This document shows, piece after piece, positions 25,182-34,050 of a stretch of DNA of 61,698 bases. Position 1 is the first letter of the stretch; each line of letters starts with the position of its first letter. The stretch is from the NCBI GenBank assembly GCA_045617625.1, contig JAZLJA010000025.1, positions 1-61,698 on the forward strand. Reading direction: 5' to 3'. The DNA is from Firm-04 sp045617625. Lineage in GTDB: Bacteria > Bacillota > Clostridia > Oscillospirales > Ruminococcaceae. The notes under the pieces are model-generated. The model was not told where the DNA came from, ran no database searches, and worked only from the letters and a program-made list of their open reading frames with translations. The translations under genes and the position numbers were made by a program.

Positions 25182-26195
25182 TTACGCTTCCTGCTGATAG
25201 CCGTCGATGCGTTCAAAGCCGTCCAGCAGCATATCCTTGTGGGCAAACGCTTTCGCCGTACCTCTGGCAACGCAGGTCATGGGTTCTTTTGCGGCACGGC
25301 AAGTCACGCCCAGTGTGCGGCTCAGATATTGCTCCAGTCCGCCCAGCAGCGCACCGCCGCCCGTCAGCAAAATGCCGTTTGCGTAGATATCGCCGACCAA
25401 TTCAGGGGGGGTTTCCTCCAGCACGCGGCGAATCATCTCGGTGATCGCCTTGATATCGGCTTCCAACGCTTCAAACAGCTCGACCTCGCTCAGATCGCAC
25501 TGGTCGGGCAACCCACGCGTCAGATTGCGCCCCTTGACGGTTTTCATGACATCCTCGCTCGGGTCATAGACATTGCAAAGCGACATCTTGATCTCCTCCG
25601 CCGATTTGCTGCCCAGCAAAAGCTGATATTTATTCTGCACATAGCGGATGATCGAGCGGTCAAAGTGATTGCCTGCGATTTTCAGCGACCGCGCCGTGAC
25701 AATGCCGTTCATCGAAACAACTGCCACATCCGTAGTGCCGCCGCCGATATCGACAACCATGTTTCCGCTTGGTTTGTTGATGTGAATGCCTGCGCCCAGC
25801 AGCGCGGCAAGCGGCTCCTGAATCAAATGCACCTTGCGCGAACCTGTACTGGTTGCCGCATCGAGAATGGCACGCTTTTCGACCTCCGTGATGAGCGAAG
25901 GCACGCAGATGATAATGCGCGGCTTGATGACAGGATGCCCTGCCACAGCAAAAATCAGCTCCCGAATCAGTGCCTGCGTCAGAATATCATCTGAGATCAC
26001 GCCATCCTGAAGCGGATGCACGACTGCGATGTAATCAGGGGCACGGCCTTCCATTTTATATGCCTCCGTGCCGACTGCCACAACGCGCTCCGTGCGCTTG
26101 TTGAATGCAATCACAGACGGCTCATTCAGCACCACGCCCTTGTTGTTCATCGTGATGATGATATTCGCCGTCCCCAAATCAATTCCGATGTCCAT
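25182..26195 (-). CDS. MreB/Mbl-family rod shape-determining protein
   Basis: 337 residues, the MreB length. Actin-like ATPase with phosphate-1 motif DIGIDLGTANIIITMN, phosphate-2 VVDIGGGTTDVAVVSM, and adenosine motif ANGILLTGGGALLGGLEQYL. It forms membrane-associated filaments guiding lateral wall synthesis. It is not next to mreC/mreD here, so it may be an Mbl/MreBH-type paralogue; this cannot be decided from one sequence. GAAAGGA precedes the ATG. Confidence 0.92.
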   Translation of the reverse strand: MDIGIDLGTANIIITMNNKGVVLNEPSVIAFNKRTERVVAVGTEAYKMEGRAPDYIAVVHPLQDGVISDDILTQALIRELIFAVAGHPVIKPRIIICVPSLITEVEKRAILDAATSTGSRKVHLIQEPLAALLGAGIHINKPSGNMVVDIGGGTTDVAVVSMNGIVTARSLKIAGNHFDRSIIRYVQNKYQLLLGSKSAEEIKMSLCNVYDPSEDVMKTVKGRNLTRGLPDQCDLSEVELFEALEADIKAITEMIRRVLEETPPELVGDIYANGILLTGGGALLGGLEQYLSRTLGVTCRAAKEPMTCVARGTAKAFAHKDMLLDGFERIDGYQQEA

Positions 26196-26218
26196 TTTGT
26201 TATCCTTTCGTGATGCGC

Positions 26219-26449
26219 TCAGTCGCAGGTATATTCAGGCTTTTTATAGAGTGCATCCATCTGCGGCGCGATTTCCGTATCCCAAACCTGCGATTTCCAA
26301 TCCTCGCGTGAAATTTCCGTAAACGCGATGGAAACCGAGCTTTCGGGTGCGCCGAACAGTTCTGCCACATCCGCAGAGATTTTTGCAGCAAGTGCGTGTT
26401 TTTGCTCCTCGGTACGTCCGGGATAGCATTTTATTTCAATATGGGGCAT
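26219..26449 (-). CDS. 4-oxalocrotonate tautomerase family protein
   Basis: 76 residues, as expected for the tautomerase superfamily. Pro follows the initiator Met (MPHIEIKCYPGRTEEQKHAL), providing the catalytic N-terminal proline, and the beta-alpha-beta layout continues with SSVSIAFTEISREDWKS. The substrate is unknown. Sandwiched with 15-23 base gaps between the GNAT and mreB-like genes in the same direction. Confidence 0.88.
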   Translation of the reverse strand: MPHIEIKCYPGRTEEQKHALAAKISADVAELFGAPESSVSIAFTEISREDWKSQVWDTEIAPQMDALYKKPEYTCD

Positions 26450-26464
26450 ATCAAAAATCCTCCG

Positions 26465-26953
26465 TTATCGGGAAATGGGATATTTCATTTCAGTGAATTT
26501 GCTGTGCGCGATCTGAAATCCGAGCTTCTCATAAATCGGCTTGCCCATTGCACTTGCCGAAAGCTTCACAATATCAAGCCTCTCCGATTTCGCCTGTGCC
26601 AGCAGCAGCTTCATCAGCGCAGATGCACAGCCTTTGCCGCGCCATTCGGGTTTCGTATAGACCGAAAGCACCTCGCCGCTTTTGCCGTTTGGAAATGTTA
26701 GATTTGCGGGCTTTTCGATACACACAAGCACTGCGATCGACACAAGCTCACCCGCAGCCGTCTCCGCACAGAACACAAAACAATCTCTGCCCATATGCGA
26801 TGCAAAATAATCGGGAAGCTGCTTGTTGACGGCATCGAGAGTCTCCTGTGCGAAGTCCGTGTCCAGAAATTCATCCTTGAGATATGCGACACGAAGCGAA
26901 ACGAGCTGCGGAATATCCGCAATCGTCGCCATTCTGACCGAATAATCCATCAT
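26465..26953 (-). CDS. GNAT-family N-acetyltransferase
   Basis: 162 residues. Acetyl-CoA-binding motif A is VLSVYTKPEWRGKGCASAL (R/Q-x-x-G-x-G/A form), followed by motif B LSASAMGKPIYEKLGF. Substrate unknown. GGAG lies 5 bases before the ATG at 26953, while the frame also opens at an upstream TTG at 26968. Its start region lies 25 bases downstream of the GH25 stop. Confidence 0.9.
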   Translation of the reverse strand: MMDYSVRMATIADIPQLVSLRVAYLKDEFLDTDFAQETLDAVNKQLPDYFASHMGRDCFVFCAETAAGELVSIAVLVCIEKPANLTFPNGKSGEVLSVYTKPEWRGKGCASALMKLLLAQAKSERLDIVKLSASAMGKPIYEKLGFQIAHSKFTEMKYPISR

Positions 26954-26977
26954 CGGCACTCCAATCAAAAGAAAAAG

Positions 26978-27727
26978 TCACTTTTTGCGGAAAAATTCCA
27001 TCTGAAAATCGTTCCACGAGCCGCGGTAAACATTGAGGTCGATGAACGATTCGTCGCCCTCGTAGCCCTCCAGTCTGCCGCGTGAATTATACTGCCAGAA
27101 CCGCCATTCGGGTTTATAGTAATCAAACGGCGGGGAATAAACGCTGCGGATCCAGAGGGTATAGTCAAAATCCGCATCCTCCAGATAACGTTTCCAGCAT
27201 TTATCGGTGGTGTAAATAATCGGTTTTCTGCCGTAAAATTCAGTGAATCGGCTGACCAACACTGCCAGATTTCTCTTGACGGTCTCATCCTCGGGCAAAT
27301 CTTTCGAGCGGTAAAATTCAAGGTCGATGACAGGCGGCAGCGCATCCGCCTCATTCGGCACAAGCGCACAGAAATTATCCGCCTGCGTTTCAGCGGCACT
27401 GTCAAAGCTGAAGAAATGGTAAGCACCGACGCAAAGCCCGCTGTTGCGTGCATTTTCCCAGTTTGTCGAGAAGCATTCATCCACCGAACCGCTGCCCTCT
27501 GTCGCTTTCAGAAACACAAATTGCACATCCTGCGCCGCGATCGTCGCAAAATCGACCGTGCCCTGATAGTGTGAAATATCCACACCGCGCACGGGATATT
27601 GCAGGCGCGAGGGCATATTGAACCACAAAACGCCGCGGTAAATCAATACGCCGAACACCAAAAGAACCGCGCACAGCACGCACCACGCGAGAACCGTGCG
27701 CTTCAACCGTTTCTTGACTGCTTTCAC
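26978..27727 (-). CDS. Glycoside hydrolase family 25 (muramidase), membrane-anchored
   Basis: 249 residues. An N-terminal TM anchor or signal (about 11-33) with an Arg/Lys-rich start is followed by the GH25 barrel. GVDISHYQGTVDF holds the first catalytic Asp, FVFLKATEGSG and GAYHFFSFD are typical, and VIDLEFY carries the DxE catalytic pair. It hydrolyses peptidoglycan glycan strands outside the cell. The start is GTG with GGGAGA 9 bases upstream. It follows the SDR gene by 32 bases. Confidence 0.93.
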   Translation of the reverse strand: MKAVKKRLKRTVLAWCVLCAVLLVFGVLIYRGVLWFNMPSRLQYPVRGVDISHYQGTVDFATIAAQDVQFVFLKATEGSGSVDECFSTNWENARNSGLCVGAYHFFSFDSAAETQADNFCALVPNEADALPPVIDLEFYRSKDLPEDETVKRNLAVLVSRFTEFYGRKPIIYTTDKCWKRYLEDADFDYTLWIRSVYSPPFDYYKPEWRFWQYNSRGRLEGYEGDESFIDLNVYRGSWNDFQMEFFRKK

Positions 27728-27759
27728 TATGCCATGTCTCCCATAAAATCCGTTTCGGT

Positions 27760-28530
27760 TCAGATGGCGGGCATGACCCTACCGCCCGAAACGGGAATAT
27801 ATGCGCCTGTGGTGAACGATGCCAGCGGCGACGCCAGAAATGCACACATCTGCGCGATTTCCAAGTCAGTTCCGCGGCGTTTCAAAGGCACGGTCTTGTC
27901 ATAATCGGGGCGAACCTCCATATGATTTTCGCGCTCCGCCTCAGTGATCGTCCAACCGGGTGCCACCTCGTTGACCGTGATCTGATGCGCACCCAGTTCC
28001 TTTGCAAGCACGCGCACCAAGCCATCCAGTCCACGTTTTGCCGCCGTATAAGCACCGCAGTTTTCTTCCGCAAGTGCTGCACATTCGGTATTCGTCACGA
28101 CAATTCTGCCGCCCTTGCCCGCCTTGATGATATCCGGCACAAAAGCCTTGACCATATGGACGGTCTGCATCGTGCAGGAGCGGAATTGGCTGTCGAAATC
28201 TTCGAGCGGCTGATCAATAATGGACGTCCAGAGATATTGGATCACGGCGTTGTGAATGAGAATATCAGGCACGCCAAGTTTCGCATTTACGTCCTTTTTC
28301 ATGCGCATGATGTCCACCTGCGAGGTGACATCCGCCTGCACGGTCATCACGCGCACACCATATTTTTCAGAGATTTCCTGCGCAAGCGCATCCGCCTGCT
28401 CCGCCCCCCGATAGTAATGCAGAGCCAGATCAGCGCCGCATTCGGCAAACGTGCGGGCAATCACGCGTCCAAGCATACCCGACGCGCCCGTGATCACGGC
28501 AATATGTCCGCGCAAATCAATCGTCAACAT
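27760..28530 (-). CDS. SDR-family oxidoreductase (FabG-like)
   Basis: 256 residues. Rossmann motif VITGASGMLGRVIARTFAECG, NNAG-equivalent IHNAVIQ, and active-site YTAAKRGLDGL. The usual serine before the Tyr is replaced: where ISS is expected the protein reads TNTECAA. Family members reduce acyl-ACP ketones, sugars or alcohols with NAD(P)H. Its start overlaps the PPTase stop by 14 bases, hinting at a shared role in acyl- or peptidyl-carrier chemistry, which is inference only. Confidence 0.88.
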   Translation of the reverse strand: MLTIDLRGHIAVITGASGMLGRVIARTFAECGADLALHYYRGAEQADALAQEISEKYGVRVMTVQADVTSQVDIMRMKKDVNAKLGVPDILIHNAVIQYLWTSIIDQPLEDFDSQFRSCTMQTVHMVKAFVPDIIKAGKGGRIVVTNTECAALAEENCGAYTAAKRGLDGLVRVLAKELGAHQITVNEVAPGWTITEAERENHMEVRPDYDKTVPLKRRGTDLEIAQMCAFLASPLASFTTGAYIPVSGGRVMPAI

Positions 28531-29179
28531 GAAACAATCCTCCGTTTTCAGTGGATATCAGGAAACCATCGCATTTGCGTGAAATTTGTGAATCCGAAAT
28601 ACGCTCCGTACATACGGATACAGCATACGGGATCCCATCAATTTCAAGCAAAAACTGATGAAACGATAAGTCTGCCGCATCGGGGTGCAAAAAAGTCACC
28701 CGATTTGGCTCAATGGAAAAACAAATTTCAGAAAGCGGCAGACGAATCCCGCCGCCGTGCCATTTCCCATATGCTTCTTTCAATGTCCATATGCGCGAAA
28801 ACATCGCATCTGCGTTCTTTGATGTCAAAATCTGTCGAGATTCCTCCGCACAGCAAACATAGTTTCGCGCCGCATCACGACAAATCCGCGGCGGCTCAAC
28901 ATCCACGCCAACGGGCAGATTCCCGATTGCCAGAACCGCCAAGCCCTTGCAGTGCGTCAGATTCATGTGCAGAAAAGGATGTATCAACTGCGGTTTTCCA
29001 TTTTCATCACGCATCAGGTGCAGATTCGCCGCGCCGTAATTTTCACGAACAACCGATGAAAGCAAGTCGAGTGCGGCAAAATGTGCTGCCCGATGCTTGC
29101 AGTCACGCGGCAAAACCGTCGCAAATACGTCAAAATAGTGATTCTCACCATGCACAGAAAACAGCGGTGTTATGTTCAT
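28517..29179 (-). CDS. 4'-phosphopantetheinyl transferase superfamily protein (Sfp-type)
   Basis: 220 residues, Sfp length rather than the short AcpS form. Both signature motifs are present: VGVDVEPPR (Mg2+ ligands) and FSRIWTLKEAYGKWHGGGI (W-x-x-KEA). It transfers phosphopantetheine from CoA to carrier proteins. The ATG overlaps the deoC TGA by one base (TGATG), so translation is coupled; the SDR gene overlaps its 3' end. No carrier protein or synthase is in the window. Confidence 0.93.
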   Translation of the reverse strand: MNITPLFSVHGENHYFDVFATVLPRDCKHRAAHFAALDLLSSVVRENYGAANLHLMRDENGKPQLIHPFLHMNLTHCKGLAVLAIGNLPVGVDVEPPRICRDAARNYVCCAEESRQILTSKNADAMFSRIWTLKEAYGKWHGGGIRLPLSEICFSIEPNRVTFLHPDAADLSFHQFLLEIDGIPYAVSVCTERISDSQISRKCDGFLISTENGGLFHVDD

Positions 29180-29820
29180 CAATCAAACAAAATCGAAGTG
29201 GAACTGCATCCGAGACGATCACAGCCGGCTTCAAGGAACGCCTCCATCTCCTCACGCGTGCGAATGCCGCCCGCCGCCTTGATCTTGACGTTCTCGCCGA
29301 TGTTCGCACGGAACAGAGCAATATCCTCCAAATTTGCACCCGCAGAACCGAATCCGGTGGAGGTTTTGATATAATCCGCACCGCCCTCGGTGACAAGCTT
29401 GCAGGCACGGATTTTTTCTTCTTCGTTGAGATAGCAAGTCTCGATGATGACCTTCAGAACCTTATCTCTGCACACACGGCGGATATCTTTTATTTGCTTC
29501 AAAACGATTGAATCTTCGTTGTTTTTGAGATATCCCACGTTGATGACCATGTCGATCTCATCGGCACCGTCAGAGATTGCTTTTGCCGTCTCATGAAATT
29601 TGATCGAGCCCGTTTCATAGCCCAAAGGAAATCCGATGACCGTGCAGACCTTCAAATCGTGAAACTTCGATTTTACGCGCTTTACATAGCACGGCGGAAT
29701 ACACACGGAAGCAGTGCCGTATTCGACAGCCTCCTCGCACAATTTCGCAATATCGTCCCATTTTGCATCGGGGCGCAGGCAGGTGTGGTCGATGTGAGCC
29801 AAAATTTCTTCATTTGTCAT
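29179..29820 (-). CDS. deoC: Deoxyribose-phosphate aldolase
   Basis: 213 residues, a class I aldolase barrel. The Schiff-base lysine is in ADYIKTSTGFGSAGA, with a second conserved lysine in VKIKAAGGIRT and Asp in DEIDMVINVG. It splits 2-deoxyribose-5-phosphate to acetaldehyde and glyceraldehyde-3-phosphate. The frame is open to 29931, but MTNEEILAHIDHT at 29820 is the family start and lies just after a GAGGGA site. No other deo genes are nearby. Confidence 0.96.
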   Translation of the reverse strand: MTNEEILAHIDHTCLRPDAKWDDIAKLCEEAVEYGTASVCIPPCYVKRVKSKFHDLKVCTVIGFPLGYETGSIKFHETAKAISDGADEIDMVINVGYLKNNEDSIVLKQIKDIRRVCRDKVLKVIIETCYLNEEEKIRACKLVTEGGADYIKTSTGFGSAGANLEDIALFRANIGENVKIKAAGGIRTREEMEAFLEAGCDRLGCSSTSILFD

Positions 29821-29836
29821 AGTAAATCCCTCTTTT

Positions 29837-30232
29837 TTATGATTTGCGGTCGTGATACAGCACCGTACGTGCCGCGCCGACCGCAGCGATAACGAAAAAC
29901 GCAGATACGAGCAGCAGCAGCGACAGCGCAAGCCAGACTACTGCAAAATCAACGTATCTTCTGATAAAATAGAACACAGCGACATCAGTGCCGACTGCAA
30001 TCAAAAGCCGAATGCCACACGGCAGGATATTTCTGAAAAATACTCCAAGTTTCCCGAATTCATGCGTAAATGCGTGCATTCTGAGTGAAAGTGCCGCCGC
30101 AGTACAAAAAAACAGCACGAGTGTGACAAGCATCAGCAGCGAGCCGTGACAAAACATCAGCACAAGAAGAAAAACAAGTGAAATCGTGAAAATCGTCACA
30201 TCACACAGAAGCATCTGATTCCGATTTTTCAT
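29837..30232 (-). CDS. Hypothetical four-TM membrane protein
   Basis: 131 residues. Four hydrophobic segments (about 9-28, 31-47, 68-87, 95-120) with short loops, including HAFTHEFGKLGVFFRN. No family recognised. The ATG at 30232 lies inside the end of the preceding gene (32-base overlap), preceded by GTGAGG. 16 bases before deoC. Confidence 0.65.
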   Translation of the reverse strand: MKNRNQMLLCDVTIFTISLVFLLVLMFCHGSLLMLVTLVLFFCTAAALSLRMHAFTHEFGKLGVFFRNILPCGIRLLIAVGTDVAVFYFIRRYVDFAVVWLALSLLLLVSAFFVIAAVGAARTVLYHDRKS

Positions 30233-30662
30233 CCTCACGCCTCCGTTTCGGCTGACCTTTTCCGCGCAGAAAACATCTGTCAATCCACGCAAATACGAGC
30301 AAAATAACACCATTGATACATAGCCGCGCCGCATATTTTGCCGTGAGACTCATATCCGCGCTGCCCAGATCCTGCGCGATGGTTTTCCAAATCGCAAAAC
30401 CCGTGACGGTCATCGCCGCCAGAAACGGTATCAGCACCGCAGCGAAAAACACGTTTTTGCGAGATAAACCTGTGTTTTCCTCTTGCTGAATGCCGTGATA
30501 CAGCAGTGCCGTGATGAGCGACGGAACCGCGCAGAATGCCGCGCTCAGGTCAAGATAATCGCAGACCGCCCAAATTGCGATCTGCACAAAAAGGCTGCCT
30601 GCAAGAACCGCCGCAAACCGCTTGCAGTCATCAAAAACATCAGCAGTTTCGTGATTTTTCAT
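30201..30662 (-). CDS. Hypothetical four-TM membrane protein
   Basis: 153 residues. Four hydrophobic segments at about 15-35, 42-58, 70-92 and 112-128, and a highly charged tail (KGQPKRRREDEKSESDASV). No recognised family. It begins 22 bases after gyrA with GAGGTGAG ahead of the ATG, and its end overlaps the next small membrane gene, so the pair probably acts together and rides on the gyrA transcript. Confidence 0.7.
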   Translation of the reverse strand: MKNHETADVFDDCKRFAAVLAGSLFVQIAIWAVCDYLDLSAAFCAVPSLITALLYHGIQQEENTGLSRKNVFFAAVLIPFLAAMTVTGFAIWKTIAQDLGSADMSLTAKYAARLCINGVILLVFAWIDRCFLRGKGQPKRRREDEKSESDASV

Positions 30663-30684
30663 GCAGGCTCACCTCAATATTCCA

Positions 30685-33366
30685 TTATTCTTCGTTGCCG
30701 TCGCTGCTGTCGCTGTCGGTGACGTCATCGGGCTCGATTTCTTCCTCAGACTGTGACGCCTCCGCGGTCTCCTCTGCCTGCGATTCCATCTCCTGCGCCT
30801 TCAGTTCCTCCTCGGAAAGCTGCTCGACTGCGCTCATTTCGGCGGAATCGTCATGCTCGGTGCGGGTGAATGCCACGACTCTGCCGTTTTCCGAAAGACG
30901 CATGACGCGCACACCTTTTGCGATTCTGCCCATGATTCTCACATCGGCGGTGCGAATGCGAATCAGGATGCCGTCGCTCGAAACCAACACAATATCGTCA
31001 TTTTCGTCAACAACCTTGATGCCCGCGACATAGCCGCGCTCCTCATCGGGCTTATAGTTCGTGATGCCGAAGCCGCCGCGGTTACGGAGCGGATAGCTTT
31101 CGATATCGGCACGTTTGCCGAAGCCTTTCTCGGTGACGGTCAGCAACGTTGCGCCCTCGCGGACACGCGCCATCGAAATGACCTCATCGCCCTCGCGCAG
31201 CTTCATCGCTCGAACACCGTGGGCACTTCTGCCCTGCGGACGAATGCAGTTTTCATCCAGGCGAATTGCCATGCCGCCGCGTGTTGCGACAAAGAGCTGA
31301 TCGCTGCCGCCTGTCATCCGCACGCCCTCGATCTCATCGCCCTCGTCAAGCTTGATGGCGATAATGCCGTTTTTGCGCACATTTTTGTATGCGGGAAGCG
31401 GAGTACGCTTGATTTTGCCGTTCTTCGTCACGATGCAGATATAGCTGTTGTCGTCAAATTCGCTGACTTTCATCATCGCGGCGACCTTTTCATTTTCGCC
31501 GAGCGGCAGCATATTGATGATGTTGGTGCCCTTGGAATCCTTGCCGCCCATGGGAATTTCAAAGCAGCGGATATCATACATAATGCCCCGATTTGTGAAG
31601 AACAAAACGTGGTCATGGCTGGAACCGACAAACATTTCCGACGCGAAGTCCTCCTCGCGCTGTTTCATGCCTGTCACGCCTCTGCCGCCGCGCTTCTGTG
31701 TCTTATACACCGACACGGGCACACGCTTGATATAGCCGAAATTCGTATAAGTGACGACACAATCCTCGACGGGAATCAGATCTTCGATGTCCATTTCGCC
31801 GCTGACGGTTTCGATCTCGGTGCGGCGTTCATCGCCAAACTGACCGCGCAGCTTCTCCAGATCATCGTGAATGATCTGATACTGACGCTCACGATGCGCG
31901 AGAATATCGCGCAGATCGTTGATTTTTTCGCAAAGTGTCTGCACTTCGTTGAAGATTTTGTCGCGCTCCAGACCTGTCAACTGTCCCAAACGCATTGCGA
32001 TGATCGCATCCGCCTGCGCCTCGGAAAGCCCGACTGTCGGATATTCCTCCTCGGAGGGGTCAACCGTCATGCCCATTGCACTGCGGTATGCTTCATCTGC
32101 CATGAGTGCCGTGAGATCGACCTCAGCAAAGCGTTCGAGCAGGTGTTCTTTACCCTCCTGCTGGTTCTTCGAGTTGCGCAGAATGTCCACGACCTCGTCG
32201 ATGAAATCAAGTGCGACCAGAAAGCCCTGCAGGATATGGGCACGCTCACGGGCTTTGCGCAGATCGAAACGGCATGCACGCTGCACAACGTCGATCTGGA
32301 ATTTGAGATATTCTTCGAGAATCTGCTTCAGCGAAAGTTCCTTCGGCTCGCCGTCAACCAGCGCAAGCATGATGACGCCGTAGGTATCCTGAAGCTGCGT
32401 ATAGCGGAACAGCTGATTCAGCACAAGGTTCGCATTTGCGTCTTTTTTCAGTTCGATGCAGATGCGCAGACCTTCTCTGTCCGATTCATCGCGGATATCG
32501 TGAATGCCGTCCACACGCTTTTCTTTTGCAAGTGCTGCGATCGCGGTGATGAGTTCCGCCTTGTTGACCATATACGGGATCTCATGCACGATGATGCACT
32601 GACGGTTCTTGATCTCGACGATCTCGGTTTTCGAGCGCACGGTGAGTTTGCCTCTGCCCGTCGCGTAAGCGGCACGAATGCCCGCTCTGCCCATGACGAT
32701 ACCGCCCGTCGGGAAATCGGGGCCTTTGATGAACGTCATCAGCTGTTCGAGGGTGGCATCGGGATTTTCGATCAGATAGTTGACGCCGTCGATGACCTCG
32801 CCCAGATTGTGCGGCGGGATATGAGATGCCATACCGACAGCGATGCCCTCAGAACCGTTGACCAGCAAACACGGGAATTTCGAGGGCAGCACAACAGGTT
32901 CTTTCAGACGGTCATCGTAGTTGGACTGGAAATCGACCGTTTCCTTCTGGATATCCTGCAGCATGGAAACGGAAAGCTTTGTCATTTTCGCTTCGGTATA
33001 ACGGTAAGCCGCAGGAGGGTCGCCGTCGATGGAACCGAAGTTGCCGTGTCCGTCCACCAGCGGATAACGCATGGAGAACACCTGTGCCAGACGCACCAAT
33101 GCCATATACACGGAAGCGTCACCGTGGGGGTGATATTCACCAAGCACGGTACCGACGATATCGGCGCACTTACGGTAAGGCTTATCGGGGGTCAGGCTTT
33201 TCTCGAACATCGTGTATAGGATGCGGCGATGAACAGGCTTCAAGCCGTCGCGCACATCGGGCAGCGCACGGGATGTGATAACGGACATGGAATAGGCAAT
33301 GAACGATTGCCGCATTTCCTTTTCGATGTCGCGCTTTATCATGATCGAATTACTGGTATCGTACAA
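30685..33366 (-). CDS. gyrA: DNA gyrase subunit A
   Basis: 893 residues. Breakage-reunion domain with catalytic Tyr123 (AAYRYTEAKM) and C-terminal beta-pinwheel containing the GyrA-box-like QREEDFASEMFVG region and a very acidic tail (SEEEIEPDDVTDSDSSDG). It introduces negative supercoils with GyrB. The start is a TTG with AAAAGGA upstream; the next ATG (MIKRD) lacks an RBS. The quinolone-determining loop reads HPHGDASVYMALVR, with Ala and Met at the positions of E. coli Ser83 and Asp87. Separated from gyrB by two YcxB-like genes. Confidence 0.97.
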   Translation of the reverse strand: MYDTSNSIMIKRDIEKEMRQSFIAYSMSVITSRALPDVRDGLKPVHRRILYTMFEKSLTPDKPYRKCADIVGTVLGEYHPHGDASVYMALVRLAQVFSMRYPLVDGHGNFGSIDGDPPAAYRYTEAKMTKLSVSMLQDIQKETVDFQSNYDDRLKEPVVLPSKFPCLLVNGSEGIAVGMASHIPPHNLGEVIDGVNYLIENPDATLEQLMTFIKGPDFPTGGIVMGRAGIRAAYATGRGKLTVRSKTEIVEIKNRQCIIVHEIPYMVNKAELITAIAALAKEKRVDGIHDIRDESDREGLRICIELKKDANANLVLNQLFRYTQLQDTYGVIMLALVDGEPKELSLKQILEEYLKFQIDVVQRACRFDLRKARERAHILQGFLVALDFIDEVVDILRNSKNQQEGKEHLLERFAEVDLTALMADEAYRSAMGMTVDPSEEEYPTVGLSEAQADAIIAMRLGQLTGLERDKIFNEVQTLCEKINDLRDILAHRERQYQIIHDDLEKLRGQFGDERRTEIETVSGEMDIEDLIPVEDCVVTYTNFGYIKRVPVSVYKTQKRGGRGVTGMKQREEDFASEMFVGSSHDHVLFFTNRGIMYDIRCFEIPMGGKDSKGTNIINMLPLGENEKVAAMMKVSEFDDNSYICIVTKNGKIKRTPLPAYKNVRKNGIIAIKLDEGDEIEGVRMTGGSDQLFVATRGGMAIRLDENCIRPQGRSAHGVRAMKLREGDEVISMARVREGATLLTVTEKGFGKRADIESYPLRNRGGFGITNYKPDEERGYVAGIKVVDENDDIVLVSSDGILIRIRTADVRIMGRIAKGVRVMRLSENGRVVAFTRTEHDDSAEMSAVEQLSEEELKAQEMESQAEETAEASQSEEEIEPDDVTDSDSSDGNEE

Positions 33367-33411
33367 GGTATCAAGTCCTTTTCGTCAGTATTTTTGCGCA
33401 TTGCGTGAATT

Positions 33412-34050
33412 TTATTCAACAGGGGCGGTGTCGCGCAGCAGTTTCAGTTCATCCTCGGAAAATTCTGCTTTGGGCACCACGTAAAAATTCCGCTTGATCA
33501 GATAGAACATGAAAAAATCATCAAATTCGTGAATTTTCAGGCTCAAATCAAATGGAAGTTCGGTCTCGGGGATCGGCTCTGCGGATTCAGTTTCCTCAAA
33601 AAGCTGATTGAACCCGTCGGAATCGGTCTCGGGGATCGGCTCTGCGGAGATCTCAGTTTCCTGCGCATCTGCGTCGGTTTCAACAGATTCCACAGGCTTT
33701 TGGGTATCCTCGGTGCTGATTGTTGCACAGTTCTCGAACAGCGAAAAATGATAAATATCATTTTCCAGCTCTTTCAGCGATTCCATGAGATTGCGGCGCA
33801 CTTTCATGGGGTTATACCACATATTGAGGATCATTGCCACACACACAACGATTAGGATATATGCAAGAGTGTTTTCGGGATCCTTAAATGCCGCGATCGC
33901 ATAAACAGCCGCGATGCCGCCAAACACACATGACATAACGATATTTCGCGGATATACGTACTTTTTCTGATATGCGCGGAATGCCTTGTCAAACAGCGAA
34001 AGCGGAATATGATAACTTTTTGAGAGCAGCGGCTCGCCATTATGATTCAT
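33412..34050 (-). CDS. YcxB-like membrane protein (second of a pair)
   Basis: 212 residues. A soluble start is followed by two TM helices (about 37-76), then KVRRNLMESLKELENDIYHFSLFEN. Next comes an acidic Pro/Glu region containing a duplicated SAEPIPETE/D unit, and a YcxB-like end (FMFYLIKRNFYVVPKAEFSEDELKLL). In YcxB proteins this last part is a beta-rich cytoplasmic domain of unknown role. GAGGAGG precedes the ATG at 34050, which overlaps the upstream paralogue by 11 bases. Confidence 0.75.
   Translation of the reverse strand: MNHNGEPLLSKSYHIPLSLFDKAFRAYQKKYVYPRNIVMSCVFGGIAAVYAIAAFKDPENTLAYILIVVCVAMILNMWYNPMKVRRNLMESLKELENDIYHFSLFENCATISTEDTQKPVESVETDADAQETEISAEPIPETDSDGFNQLFEETESAEPIPETELPFDLSLKIHEFDDFFMFYLIKRNFYVVPKAEFSEDELKLLRDTAPVE
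33560..33648 (-). repeat. 26-bp direct repeat inside the YcxB-like gene
   Basis: An identical 26-base unit occurs at 33560-33585 and 33623-33648, 63 bases (21 codons) apart, encoding the repeated AEPIPET segment. A recent in-frame duplication in a linker. Confidence 0.9.

Noticed and set aside
30853..33219. 788-codon plus-strand open frame opposite gyrA
   Set aside because: Shadow of gyrA; no start signal and no recognisable domain.
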